This document shows positions 17,568 to 27,887 of a DNA stretch of 64,000 nt, piece after piece. The position numbers were made by a program, and so were the translations under genes. Under the pieces are notes generated by a model. It was not told the origin of the DNA. It made no database searches and worked only from the letters and a program-made list of their open reading frames with translations. The number at the start of each line of letters is the position of its first letter. The stretch's first letter is position 1. The stretch is from VXYL01 sp965243175 (GTDB lineage: Bacteria > Pseudomonadota > Gammaproteobacteria > Pseudomonadales > Azotimanducaceae), in contig OZ251532.1 of assembly GCA_965243175.1 (NCBI GenBank), positions 2,666,001 through 2,730,000 of the forward strand. The letters are read 5' to 3'.

Positions 17568-18956
17568 TCAAGCGGACTTCAGAACGGGCGCGGGTGCGTT
17601 CTCCGCTGCCTGCTCCGCCCCGAGGTCGTGCCCCTTGTCGATGCGGCGCAGTTCGGGGAACAGGATGGCGATGCCGCCCATCGAGAGGGCGAGCAGCATC
17701 GCGCTTGCCAGCAGCGCGATCTCGATGCCGATGAACTCGGCCATGGCGGCCACCGGGATCATCCCGGCCGGCATGATGCCGTGGGTCATCATCATGATGG
17801 CCATGACGCGGCCGCGGATTTCCGGCGCGATGGCCAGCGTCGTCACGCTCATGTTCAAGGCGCCGACCAGCGAACTGAACGCGCCGATGAAGACGCCGAA
17901 CGCCATCGCCATCGCGAGGTGGGAGGAGAGCGCGTAGCCGGCCAGGCCCAGCGCCCAGACGTAGGACGCGGCGAACAGAATCCTGCCCTTCCTGCCCACG
18001 TCGCCGAGCCGGGCCAAGGTGAGTGCGCCGATCAGCGAACCAACGCCCATCGCCGTGATCAGGTAGCCGAGCGTCTCCGGGCCGCCGTCCAGAACGTCCT
18101 TGTTGAACACCGGCGCCAGGAACGAGGGCGCGAAGCCGAACATCATCGGCACGATGCCCATGACCAGCAGCCCGAGCACCACCCGCTCTCGGCGCATGTA
18201 GCGGAAGCCCTCGGCGATGTCCTCGCCCATCGACGCCTGCGTGTTGCGCGTCGGCTCGCCTCGGTAGCGCAGCAGCGCCGTGGCGACCACCGAAACCAGA
18301 TACATCGCGGCGATGACGAAGAAGATGACGCCCACGCCCTGGGCGGACGACGTATCTCCCCCGCCGAACCAGCCGATCAGCACCCCGGCGAGCGCCGGCC
18401 CGACCACGCGGGACGCGGAGAACGTCGCGCTCTGCAGCGCCATCGCGTTCACCACCACCTCGCGGGGAACGATTTCCGGCACCGCAGAAGCCCGCGCCGG
18501 CATGGAGAACGAGAGCACCGTGCCGTTGAACAGCCCGAAGTAGATGAAGTGCCAGAAAGTCACGTCGCCGCGGTAGACGATGATCGCCAGCCAGACCGTG
18601 GCCAAGGCGTTCACCAGCTGCGCCGCCACCATGATGGGCTTCTTGCGCATCCGGTCGGCGGCGACTCCGCCCCACAGCGAGAAGACGAACGACGGCAGCA
18701 TGAAGGAGAGCATCACCCACGTCAGCGCCATCGGCGAACTGGTGATGTCGTAGATGAGCCAGCCGCGCGCCACCATCTGCATCTGCATGGCGAAGGAGGC
18801 AATGAGGTTGGCCGCCCACAGCAAGCGGAAGTCGTGGATGGCCAGGGCGCTGAACATGCGGGTGCTGGGCGTTCGTGCGGACGCTGCGGCTGATGCGCCG
18901 CCAACGAGGTTCGCCGCTTCCGGCGATGGGCCAGCGCCCGGGCGAGCGGGCATCAT
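17568..18956 (-). CDS. MFS transporter (EntS-like, MFS_3 type)
   Basis: The roughly 460-residue membrane protein has about twelve hydrophobic segments. The first block reads FRLLWAANLIASFAMQMQMVARGWLIYDITSSPMAL, followed by WGGVAADRMRKKP (loop 2-3 motif) and ALQSATFSASRVVGPALAG, the pattern of the enterobactin-exporter-like MFS_3 group. The substrate is unknown; export is likely. Starts are ambiguous: in-frame Mets at 19010, 18956 and 18857 (MFSALAIHDFRLLW). The 5' end lies next to the palindromic repeat array. Confidence 0.85.
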   Translation of the reverse strand: MMPARPGAGPSPEAANLVGGASAAASARTPSTRMFSALAIHDFRLLWAANLIASFAMQMQMVARGWLIYDITSSPMALTWVMLSFMLPSFVFSLWGGVAADRMRKKPIMVAAQLVNALATVWLAIIVYRGDVTFWHFIYFGLFNGTVLSFSMPARASAVPEIVPREVVVNAMALQSATFSASRVVGPALAGVLIGWFGGGDTSSAQGVGVIFFVIAAMYLVSVVATALLRYRGEPTRNTQASMGEDIAEGFRYMRRERVVLGLLVMGIVPMMFGFAPSFLAPVFNKDVLDGGPETLGYLITAMGVGSLIGALTLARLGDVGRKGRILFAASYVWALGLAGYALSSHLAMAMAFGVFIGAFSSLVGALNMSVTTLAIAPEIRGRVMAIMMMTHGIMPAGMIPVAAMAEFIGIEIALLASAMLLALSMGGIAILFPELRRIDKGHDLGAEQAAENAPAPVLKSA

Positions 18957-19010
18957 CGTGTTGCTTGTCGAGCCGGCTCGGCAAGCCGAGGTTCGGGCGG
19001 TTCGGCGCAC

Positions 19011-19141
19011 TCTTTCATGCGAGGGGCAAGCCCCTCGCGCACTCCGGCCGAGTCTCTTTCATGCGAGGGGTAACCCCCTCGCGCTCCCCGGCTGAGTCTC
19101 TTTTCATGCGAGGGGTAACCCCCTCGCGCACCCCGGCTGAG
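19011..19141. repeat. Tandem array of three ~44-bp palindromic units
   Basis: Three consecutive units (19011-19052, 19053-19096, 19097-19141) share the plan TCTTTCATGCGAGGGG-4 bases-CCCCTCGCGC-CCGGCYGAG. Palindrome cores are 19019-19038 (GCGAGGGGCAAGCCCCTCGC), 19063-19082 and 19108-19127 (TAAC centre). Single copies of the same element occur at ~47.8 kb and ~49.67 kb. The array lies between the MFS gene and the methyltransferase, whose last codons and stop (GCA TGA at 19109-19104) fall in the third unit. The high GC stems could act as terminators or REP-like elements; function unknown. Confidence 0.9.
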
Positions 19142-22001
19142 GGCTCTCTTTACCCCCGTGGACCGAGGGCTCCGCGCACCACTGGCTGCGCAAGTTGTCG
19201 AGCGGTGCCAGCACCTCTTCCGAAACGCCAAGCATGTCCACCAGCACCGCACGGTCCAGCGCCTTGCGCACGTCGTCGCGGTAGGCTTCGTTCGCCGCCA
19301 ACAGCGGCTCGGCTTGGAAGCGCTCGAAGATGTCGTCGGCGCACCTCAACTGCTCCGGCGTCAGTGCGCGGATGTCCAGCATCGTCAGCCGCGGCAGATT
19401 CGAGAGCGTGGTGACGGCGCGACCCTGGTGCTGGCGCGAACCCAGCCACCAGAACGCCATCAAGCCCAGCGTGGTGTTCGCCCACAAGGCGATGGCGCGG
19501 GTCCATTCGTCTCGGTCCGGCTGGAATCCGGGCCATGCCCGCCCGCCGAGGCAGGGCGCGGGCGTCAGGCAGGCGGTCAAGCTCTGCGAGTTGATTCGGA
19601 AATCCCGGGTGAAGTGCAGCGTGGCTGCGGTCCGCCAAACGCGCAGCGCATGGTCTTCGCAGCCTTGGCGGACCAAGCCTTCGCAGTCCGGCCGCACCAC
19701 CAGCCGCCGCTCGCGCTCGGCATCATGCGCCCACAGGACCGGATAGCTTGGCACGCCGTTGGCGGGAACGATCTTGAACGGGCCGCGAAACGGCGGCTCG
19801 CCGTCCTTGCCGTTGCCGATGTCGCGATCCAGCGGCCCGCGTCTACCAAGCGCGCCGAGGCGCGTCGTCGGCAAGGCAGTTGCCGACCAACGCGGCATCC
19901 GCAGCTCACCGTCGCCGAGGGCCATCATGGCTTCTGCCAGGGCCGTCTCGCGCAGCGCCGCGCAGCCGCCGTTCTCCAGAGCAGAACGTATGTACGTGCC
20001 AAGCCATTGGTCACCGGCGCGCAAGCGACCGTTGGGTTCAGCGGGCAGCCGGGCGATGAGGTTGGCAACGTCGGACGCCTCCACCACGCTCTGCGGACGT
20101 TGAAACAGGTTGACGAAGAGGGCCTGGGCGTCCGCTACGGCGCCGGCCTTGGACTTGGTGGCGATCACCAGCACTTCCGCGATGCCGGTATCCGCGGAAA
20201 ACGCGCGATCCGTGCTGCCGGACGCCGCCAGCGAAATCACCACCACGTCGCGGTACTCGCGAACGAACAGTTCCCTCGCCGCCCGCCAGGAAGCGCCTTG
20301 GACGAAGGCGATGGGCAGCACCAAGGCCACGACGCCGCCCGGCTTCACCTTGCCGTGCGCGAGATCCACGAAGTTGGACGCCAACCCGGCATTGCCGTGG
20401 CCGACTGGCTTGGCGATCCGGCGGCGCACTTCCGCCAAGCGATCCGCCATCAGCCGCTGCTCTTCTGCCGACGTGCCGAAGCCGGCGAACGACGGCACGG
20501 GAACGTCCGTGATCTCGTGGTTCGTGGGCCTTGTGAACGGCGGATTCATGATCACCAGATCCACCGACTCGTGCGGCAGCTCGAGATCTTCCACTTCCAC
20601 CTCCTCGGCACCCAGCGCCTGACGCTGACCAGTGGGGAACAGCGACCGGCTCTGGCCGGCCGCGGTGAGGTCCAGCGAGCCGATGGCGATGCCGCGCTTG
20701 GCGTCGCCATCCATGCCATACGGCATGGTGTAGACGCGGGTGCTGTCGAACACCTCGCCCGGGTGGACGCCCGACAGCTGAGCGGCGCACAGGTGCGCCG
20801 CGGCCGGCATGATGTCGGCGCCGACGATCGAACGCTCCAGCATGGTTGGATGCAGCCGGCGATCGTCGCCGCCGGCGTGACGAAAGCGCGCCAGCAGCGC
20901 TTGGTAGGCCGCCACCAGCAAGGTCCCCGTCCCGCAAGAGAGGTCCGCAACGCGCAGTCGCGGATAGGCGTCCATGTCGGTCCAATCGACCGCCATCCTG
21001 GCGACCGCCAGTGGACCGAGCAGCGCAGCGGACTCCGGTCGCGTGTAGAACGTGGCAAGGAATTTTCGGTCCGCGATGAGCCGTTGGAACATGCGCCCGG
21101 AGAGGTCTTGGCGCGTGGATACGCCGAGGCTGGTGAGGTCCTTAACAGCATGAATCAGCGGCCTGAGGACGTTTTTCGCCGGCACGCCCGGCAGCGCCAC
21201 CAGCAGATCCAACGCCAAGCGGAAGATCGGCCAATAGTTGATCTTCGCAAGAATGTGCTTCCACACGTCGAGCACTCTCGACTGGAACTGCCAAGACTCC
21301 AGCTGCGTCAGGTCAGCCATCGTCGGCAACTTGTGGCGCCCGGCGATGGCGTCCTGGAAGAGCAGCGCATTGGCGACGATGGCCATCGCCATGCGCGTCG
21401 TCTGCGTGCCGGGCCGTTGGTTCAGCGCTTTGGCGAAGCGCAACGGCGGTTGGATCACGCCGGCCATCGCCTCCCGCTCGAGCGAGCCCGTCGCTGTCCG
21501 CACGCCCCATTCGAGAATCGTCATGCCCTGTTCGATCAAGCGTCCCGACGTCGTCGCCTGTTCGATGCAACGAGCGAGATCGTCCAGGCCGCCCGTCGAC
21601 CAGCCTTCCGCCGGCCATCGCTCCGCCGCCTGCGGCTCGCCGGACAGGACGCAGTAGCCGAACTCCGCCTCCGCCAGGTGCCGCGCCAGATCCGCCTGAC
21701 CACGACGCAGCGACTCCGGCAGACGCACGGCGATGGCTTGTTCGATCGGTTCGCCTTCCACCGGCCGCAGGCCAAGCCTGCCCACGGCGTCCTGCTCGAC
21801 CGTCGCAGCCGGCGCGAACTCGGTCTCGACGACCACCGGCTGGGCATTCCGCTGACGCACGACGATGTCCGGACGCAGCGAAAGGTTCTCCATGAACACG
21901 CCGCTTTGCTCGACGCCCAGAGCTTCGCGCCAAAGCGGGTGCTTGCCGCGCAACGCCTCGCCGAGCGCGGCGTTGACAACGGCTTCGCTATTCTGCCGCA
22001 T
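19104..22001 (-). CDS. N6-adenine DNA methyltransferase, possible bifunctional type IIG enzyme
   Basis: The 965-residue protein has gamma-type MTase motifs: AdoMet-binding VADLSCGTGTLLVAAY (~residues 349-364) and catalytic VIMNPPFTRP (~480-489). The N-terminus contains LRPDIVVRQ...PVVVETEF (P44-D45, E59-x-E61), resembling a PD-(D/E)XK site with Glu instead of Lys. Size and layout fit type IIG restriction-methylation enzymes or PglX-like MTases. The ATG at 22001 has GAGGT five bases upstream and is preferred over GTG 22049. The final ~13 residues (ending CARGLPLA) are encoded by the palindromic repeat. No separate nuclease gene is adjacent. Confidence 0.85.
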   Translation of the reverse strand: MRQNSEAVVNAALGEALRGKHPLWREALGVEQSGVFMENLSLRPDIVVRQRNAQPVVVETEFAPAATVEQDAVGRLGLRPVEGEPIEQAIAVRLPESLRRGQADLARHLAEAEFGYCVLSGEPQAAERWPAEGWSTGGLDDLARCIEQATTSGRLIEQGMTILEWGVRTATGSLEREAMAGVIQPPLRFAKALNQRPGTQTTRMAMAIVANALLFQDAIAGRHKLPTMADLTQLESWQFQSRVLDVWKHILAKINYWPIFRLALDLLVALPGVPAKNVLRPLIHAVKDLTSLGVSTRQDLSGRMFQRLIADRKFLATFYTRPESAALLGPLAVARMAVDWTDMDAYPRLRVADLSCGTGTLLVAAYQALLARFRHAGGDDRRLHPTMLERSIVGADIMPAAAHLCAAQLSGVHPGEVFDSTRVYTMPYGMDGDAKRGIAIGSLDLTAAGQSRSLFPTGQRQALGAEEVEVEDLELPHESVDLVIMNPPFTRPTNHEITDVPVPSFAGFGTSAEEQRLMADRLAEVRRRIAKPVGHGNAGLASNFVDLAHGKVKPGGVVALVLPIAFVQGASWRAARELFVREYRDVVVISLAASGSTDRAFSADTGIAEVLVIATKSKAGAVADAQALFVNLFQRPQSVVEASDVANLIARLPAEPNGRLRAGDQWLGTYIRSALENGGCAALRETALAEAMMALGDGELRMPRWSATALPTTRLGALGRRGPLDRDIGNGKDGEPPFRGPFKIVPANGVPSYPVLWAHDAERERRLVVRPDCEGLVRQGCEDHALRVWRTAATLHFTRDFRINSQSLTACLTPAPCLGGRAWPGFQPDRDEWTRAIALWANTTLGLMAFWWLGSRQHQGRAVTTLSNLPRLTMLDIRALTPEQLRCADDIFERFQAEPLLAANEAYRDDVRKALDRAVLVDMLGVSEEVLAPLDNLRSQWCAEPSVHGGKESPQPGCARGLPLA

Positions 22002-22123
22002 CGCGACCTCGCTGCCTTGTGCGGAAGAACCGTCGGCCTTCCGCGCCACTGACGCGCCACAGAGCGCCCGCCGTCCGCAGCAAGCCTAGATGCCCTGGGC
22101 GCGGAACCATGCGAGCGCCGGTC

Positions 22124-23356
22124 CTAGCCGGCCAGCGCTCGCACGTCGTTCTGGTTCCGATAGCGCTCCGGGATCGGGAACTTGAACACCCGCGCCGCGT
22201 TCAGGCCCAGCACCTTGGCGCGTTCGGCGTCTGTCAGCTGGCCCATCGTGCGTTCGATGGCCGCCGCGGAGTGCGGCCAGGTGCCTTCGTGGTGGGGGTA
22301 GTCGTTAGCCCACATGAAGTTGTCCACCAGGCCGTGTTCGCGGGCGAGGTCCAAGCCGGGCTTGTCCTCCTGGAACGTCGCGAAGCCGCATTGCTTGAAG
22401 TAGTCGCTCGGCAGCTGCGGCAGCTTCGGGCGCACGAACATGTGGTGCTTTCGATACGCTTCGTCCAGCGCCCAGATGGCCCACGGCACCCAGCCGATGC
22501 CCGCCTCGACGCTGCCGAAGCGCAAGCCGGGGAAGCGTTCCAGCACGCCGGACGCGCACAGATTGGCGATGGGTTCCATGGTCGGGGCCAGCGAATGCAC
22601 GGCGTAGTTGACCACCGCGCCGCCGTTGCCTCGCGAAGTGCGCGGGTCACGGCCGGTGGAGACGTGGAAGGTGATGGGCAGGTCGACCTCCTGGATGCAG
22701 GCCCACAGCGGGTCGAACTCCGGCAGGTTGTAGTTCGAGTGCTCGTGGTCCGGCGCGCCCCAGATCGGCTTGCAGGGCAGCGCGAGGCCGCGGAAGCCGA
22801 GCGCCGCGACGCGCTGGATTTCGGCAATCGCGCCGTCGATGTCCGCCGCCGCCACGCAGCCCATCGGCGACAGGCGGTCGTTGTAGTCGCCGAAGACCTC
22901 CCAGGCCCAGTCGTTCCACACGCGGCACATGTGCTGGCTGAACTCGGCGTCCGGCGTCGCCCAGATCGTCAGCCCCTTGTTCGGGAACAGCACCTCGGCG
23001 TCCACGCCGTCCGCTTCGAGGTCCGCAAGCCGCTGTTCCGGCGTCTCGCCAGCGCCGTTGCGCAAGCCGTCCTCGCCCTCGAACTTGATGCTGCGGATGC
23101 GCACCGGGCGGAAGCCCTCGGTCTTCTGGAACTTGCGGCCCTGGGCGTCCACGGCGACCCCCGGCAGCCGCTCGCGGAAGCGCTTGTCCATGCGCGTTCG
23201 CCAGAGATCCGACGGCTCCTGCACATGGCCGTCGGTGGACACCATGAAGAACTTGTCGGGGTCGTCGGGGCGGGCGGTGCGCGTCCAGCCGTCGATGCCA
23301 GGCGTCTGCGTGCGCCAAGCGTTGTTCTCGTCCGGTGCGGGGATGGCGGTGGCCAT
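22124..23356 (-). CDS. Amidohydrolase-2 family protein
   Basis: The 410-residue protein belongs to the ACMSD-like amidohydrolase family of metal-dependent TIM-barrel hydrolases or decarboxylases. It has VSTDGHVQEPSDLW near the N-terminus (replacing HxH by DGH), LPITFHVSTGRDP with a ligand His, RFPGLRFGSVEAGIGWVPW, and NFMWANDYPHHEGTWPHS near the end with the catalytic Asp. Substrate unknown; such proteins often act on aromatic or carboxylated rings. It is divergent from clpX across ~225 bases, where clpP would be expected in many relatives. Confidence 0.85.
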   Translation of the reverse strand: MATAIPAPDENNAWRTQTPGIDGWTRTARPDDPDKFFMVSTDGHVQEPSDLWRTRMDKRFRERLPGVAVDAQGRKFQKTEGFRPVRIRSIKFEGEDGLRNGAGETPEQRLADLEADGVDAEVLFPNKGLTIWATPDAEFSQHMCRVWNDWAWEVFGDYNDRLSPMGCVAAADIDGAIAEIQRVAALGFRGLALPCKPIWGAPDHEHSNYNLPEFDPLWACIQEVDLPITFHVSTGRDPRTSRGNGGAVVNYAVHSLAPTMEPIANLCASGVLERFPGLRFGSVEAGIGWVPWAIWALDEAYRKHHMFVRPKLPQLPSDYFKQCGFATFQEDKPGLDLAREHGLVDNFMWANDYPHHEGTWPHSAAAIERTMGQLTDAERAKVLGLNAARVFKFPIPERYRNQNDVRALAG

Positions 23357-23582
23357 TGGCGGTGCTCTCCTTGAAACTCTGCGGCGAGGCGTCTTCGTGC
23401 CGGCAGTCTATCACCGCCGTCCCTCGGCCGGCGTCGGCGAACGCCGCGGCGTGGCGCGACGTGACCGCAGGCGCTTCGAGGGTCGTACACGCGAATACGA
23501 GGCAGGCGTTGCATAAGGGTTGCAAAACGCTTGCGTTGCCATCATCTTTCGCGCTTGGCGCAGCGAAAACGCAAGAGGTTTC

Positions 23583-24866
<1,284 letters not shown>

Positions 24867-24916
24867 CCGCTGGCGAGCGGGAGTCGAGCAACCAGCCCGC
24901 CCCGCGAGACCCGCCG

Positions 24917-27328
24917 ATGTTGAAGGGCGTTGCCGTGCTGCCGCTACGCGACGTGGTGGTCTACCCGCGCGGCGTGCATTCGCTCTTCGTCGGCACGGAG
25001 CGCTCCATCCGGGCGCTGAAGTCGGCCACGGCCAACGATCAGCAAGTGCTGCTGGTCGCCAAGCGCGACGGCGAAGTCGCCGATCCGGCCGCGAGCGACC
25101 TGTTCACCGTCGGCTGCGTGGCCGCGGTGCTGCAAATGGTGGCGCTGCCGGACGGCAAGGTGAAAGCGCTGATCGAAGGCCAGCGGCGGGCGACCATCGA
25201 GCGCATCGACGACAACGGCGAGTTCCTTGTCGCCGAAGCCTCGCCAACGGACGAACCCGAGCTGCCGGAAGCGCAGGCCGACGCCGCGAGCCGTTCTCTC
25301 CGCAATCGCTTCGAGCGCTATGCCAAAGCCGCCAAGCGCCTCCCCGACGACGTGGTGGCGGCACTCTCCAGCGTCGAGGATCCAGCGCGCCTCGCCGACG
25401 CCATCGCGGCGCAGCTGCCCTTCAAGCTCGAAGCGAAGCAGCAGGTGCTCGAAGCCTTCGACCTCGAACAGCGCCTGCAACGCGTGGCTGCGCTGCTCGA
25501 AGCGGAAACCGACGCCAGGGCACTCGACAAGCGCATCCGCGGCCGCGTCAAGAAGCAGATGGAGAAGAGCCAGCGCGAGTACTACCTCAACGAGCAGATC
25601 AAGGCGATCAACAAGGAGCTCGGCGACATCTCGGAGGCGCCCAGCGAACTCGACGCCTTGCAGCAGCGCATCGACGACGCCCGCATGCCCAAGGAAGCGC
25701 GCAAGAAGGCCAGCGCCGAACTCGCCAAGCTGAAGCTGATGGCGCCCATGGCCGCGGAAGCCACGGTGGTGCGCAGCTATCTCGACTGGATGCTCTCCGT
25801 CCCCTGGAGCAAGAAGCGCCGGGTGCGCCGCGACCTCAACGCCGCGCAGCGCATTCTCGACGAAGACCACTACGGCCTCGAGGACGTGAAGGAGCGGGTG
25901 CTCGAATACCTCGCCGTGCAGGGGCGCGTGCAGAAAGTGAAGGGCCCCGTGCTCTGCCTGGTGGGAGCGCCGGGCGTCGGCAAGACCTCCCTCGGCGAAT
26001 CCATCGCCCGGGCGACGAACCGCGAGTTCGTGCGCATGGCGCTCGGCGGCGTGCGCGACGAGGCGGAGATCCGCGGCCACCGGCGCACCTACATCGGCTC
26101 CATGCCGGGCAAGGTGCTGCAGAAGATGGCCAAGGCCGGCGTGCGCAATCCGCTGTTCCTGTTCGACGAAGTGGACAAGATGGGCATGGACATGCGCGGC
26201 GACCCGGCATCGGCGCTGCTCGAAGTGCTGGACCCGGAGCAGAACCACGCCTTCAACGACCACTACCTCGAAGTGGACTACGACCTCTCCGACGTCTTCT
26301 TCGTCTGCACCTCCAACTCCATGAACATCCCGCCGGCGCTGCTCGATCGGATGGAGGTGATTCGCCTCGCCGGCTACACCGAAGACGAAAAGCGCAACAT
26401 CGCCACCCGCTATCTGATTCCCAAGCAGCAGCGGCTCTCCGGCCTCGCCGCAGACCATCTGCGCATCGACGACGGCGCCCTCACGCACCTCGTCCGCTAC
26501 TACACGAAGGAAGCCGGCGTGCGCGGACTGGAACGGGAGATCGCCAAGCTCTGCCGCAAGGTGGTCACCGAGGAAGCGCTGCGGGAAGGCACGGAGAGCG
26601 CAGAACAGGCCGCTCGAACCATCTCCAAAGCCGACGTGGAAACCTACAACGGCGTGCGCAAGTTCAACTACGGGCGCGCCGAAACCCGCAACCAGGTCGG
26701 CGTCGTCGCCGGTCTCGCGTGGACGCCCACCGGCGGCGAACTGCTGAACATCGAAGCGCTGGCGGTGTCCGGCAAGGGGCGGCAGATCAAGACCGGCTCG
26801 CTCGGCGACGTGATGCAGGAGTCCATCCAGGCGGCGCTCAGCTTCGTGCGCAGCCGCGCCGTCGCCTTCGGCCTCGCCGAGAACTTCCACGAAAGCAAGG
26901 ACCTCCACATCCACGTGCCCGAGGGCGCGACGCCGAAGGACGGGCCGAGCGCCGGCATCGGCATGTGTACGGCGCTGGTGAGCGTGCTGACGGGCATCCC
27001 GGTGGCATCCGACGTCGCCATGACCGGCGAAATCACCCTGCGCGGCCAAGTGCTCGCCATCGGCGGACTCAAGGAGAAGCTGCTCGCCGCGCACCGCGGC
27101 GGCATCAAGCGCGTCGTCATTCCGAAGGAGAACGAACGCGACTTGAAGGAAGTGCCGGACAACGTGAAGGCGGACCTAGACATCCTGCCCCTGGCATGGA
27201 TGGACGACGTCATCGCCGCCGCTCTCGAACGCCGGCCAACGCCCTTGGAACCGGCCGCCCCGCCGAGCCTCCAAGCCGATCCAGCGGCCGGCGAAGTCCC
27301 CACCGCAGTGCCGCTGAGCGCCCACTGA
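24917..27328 (+). CDS. lon: ATP-dependent protease Lon
   Basis: The 803-residue LonA protease degrades misfolded and regulatory proteins. An N-terminal substrate-binding LON domain starts VAVLPLRDVVVYPRG; the AAA+ domain has VGAPGVGKTSLGESIAR and LFDEVDKMGMD; the C-terminal domain has catalytic Ser in PKDGPSAGIGM and Lys in KEKLLAAHRGGIKRV. The length is slightly above E. coli Lon (784). It sits in the conserved clpX-lon-hupB-ppiD order, 143 bases before hupB. Confidence 0.97.
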   Translation: MLKGVAVLPLRDVVVYPRGVHSLFVGTERSIRALKSATANDQQVLLVAKRDGEVADPAASDLFTVGCVAAVLQMVALPDGKVKALIEGQRRATIERIDDNGEFLVAEASPTDEPELPEAQADAASRSLRNRFERYAKAAKRLPDDVVAALSSVEDPARLADAIAAQLPFKLEAKQQVLEAFDLEQRLQRVAALLEAETDARALDKRIRGRVKKQMEKSQREYYLNEQIKAINKELGDISEAPSELDALQQRIDDARMPKEARKKASAELAKLKLMAPMAAEATVVRSYLDWMLSVPWSKKRRVRRDLNAAQRILDEDHYGLEDVKERVLEYLAVQGRVQKVKGPVLCLVGAPGVGKTSLGESIARATNREFVRMALGGVRDEAEIRGHRRTYIGSMPGKVLQKMAKAGVRNPLFLFDEVDKMGMDMRGDPASALLEVLDPEQNHAFNDHYLEVDYDLSDVFFVCTSNSMNIPPALLDRMEVIRLAGYTEDEKRNIATRYLIPKQQRLSGLAADHLRIDDGALTHLVRYYTKEAGVRGLEREIAKLCRKVVTEEALREGTESAEQAARTISKADVETYNGVRKFNYGRAETRNQVGVVAGLAWTPTGGELLNIEALAVSGKGRQIKTGSLGDVMQESIQAALSFVRSRAVAFGLAENFHESKDLHIHVPEGATPKDGPSAGIGMCTALVSVLTGIPVASDVAMTGEITLRGQVLAIGGLKEKLLAAHRGGIKRVVIPKENERDLKEVPDNVKADLDILPLAWMDDVIAAALERRPTPLEPAAPPSLQADPAAGEVPTAVPLSAH

Positions 27329-27470
27329 AAAGCCTTCCGACAAGGCGCCCGCAAGGTGTTTGGAAGCGGTACACTTGCCGCCCCAATGAGGGGGCGGATC
27401 GCGCAATGGTCTGCTTGTTGGCTTTGTGCCGCCACCGTCGCGCCGACAACCTAAGCACAGAGGGAAACCC

Positions 27471-27743
27471 ATGACCAAGACCGAACTCATCGACGCCATC
27501 GCCAACGAAGCGGACATCTCCAAGGCGGCCGCCGGGCGCGCCTTGAACGCCACCACCGATGCCATCCGCCAATCCTTGGTGGGCGGCGAGCCGGTGTCGC
27601 TGATCGGCTTTGGCACCTTCCTCGTGCGCGAGCGCTCGGAGCGCACCGGCCGCAACCCGCAGACCGGCGACGAGATCAAGATCGCCGCCGCCAAGGCCCC
27701 CGCCTTCAAGCCGGCCAAGGCGCTCAAGGACGCGCTCAACTAG
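27471..27743 (+). CDS. hupB: DNA-binding protein HU
   Basis: The 90-residue nucleoid protein has the HU/IHF fold. It begins MTKTELIDAIANEADISKAAA, and carries the arm motif GFGTFLVRERSERTGRNPQTG and the terminal KAPAFKPAKALKDALN. The ATG at 27471 follows AGAGGG with 5-6 base spacing. Its place after lon identifies it as the HupB-type subunit. The 142 bases before it probably hold its own promoter, but I could not pin one down. Confidence 0.96.
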   Translation: MTKTELIDAIANEADISKAAAGRALNATTDAIRQSLVGGEPVSLIGFGTFLVRERSERTGRNPQTGDEIKIAAAKAPAFKPAKALKDALN

Positions 27744-27887
27744 AGCGCTCGCCTGCAGCGCCCTTGGAACGGCGCGGCAACGAAAGAACGGCAAGGTTCG
27801 GGCTTCGATGCGCCCCACCACGCCTGATCGCGGCACACGGCGGCTGGTCGTTGCGCACCGCGATCTCGGCTAGCGAGGAACGACGTC

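Noticed and set aside
19011..19141. Tandem repeats considered as a CRISPR array
   Set aside because: Units are contiguous without unique spacers, and near-identical copies occur singly elsewhere.
19158..22052. 964-codon plus-strand frame opposite the methyltransferase
   Set aside because: It mirrors a gene with clear MTase motifs; the translation is His/Arg/Gln-rich and motif-free, a GC-bias shadow.
24944..27094. 716-codon minus-strand frame opposite lon
   Set aside because: Antisense to an intact Lon; no recognisable domains.
27332..27346. Terminator hairpin after lon (GCCTT...AAGGC)
   Set aside because: Five-base stem and no U-tract.
27744..27887. tRNA between hupB and ppiD, as in Pseudomonas
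   Set aside because: No T-loop GGTTCRA context with matching acceptor stems.
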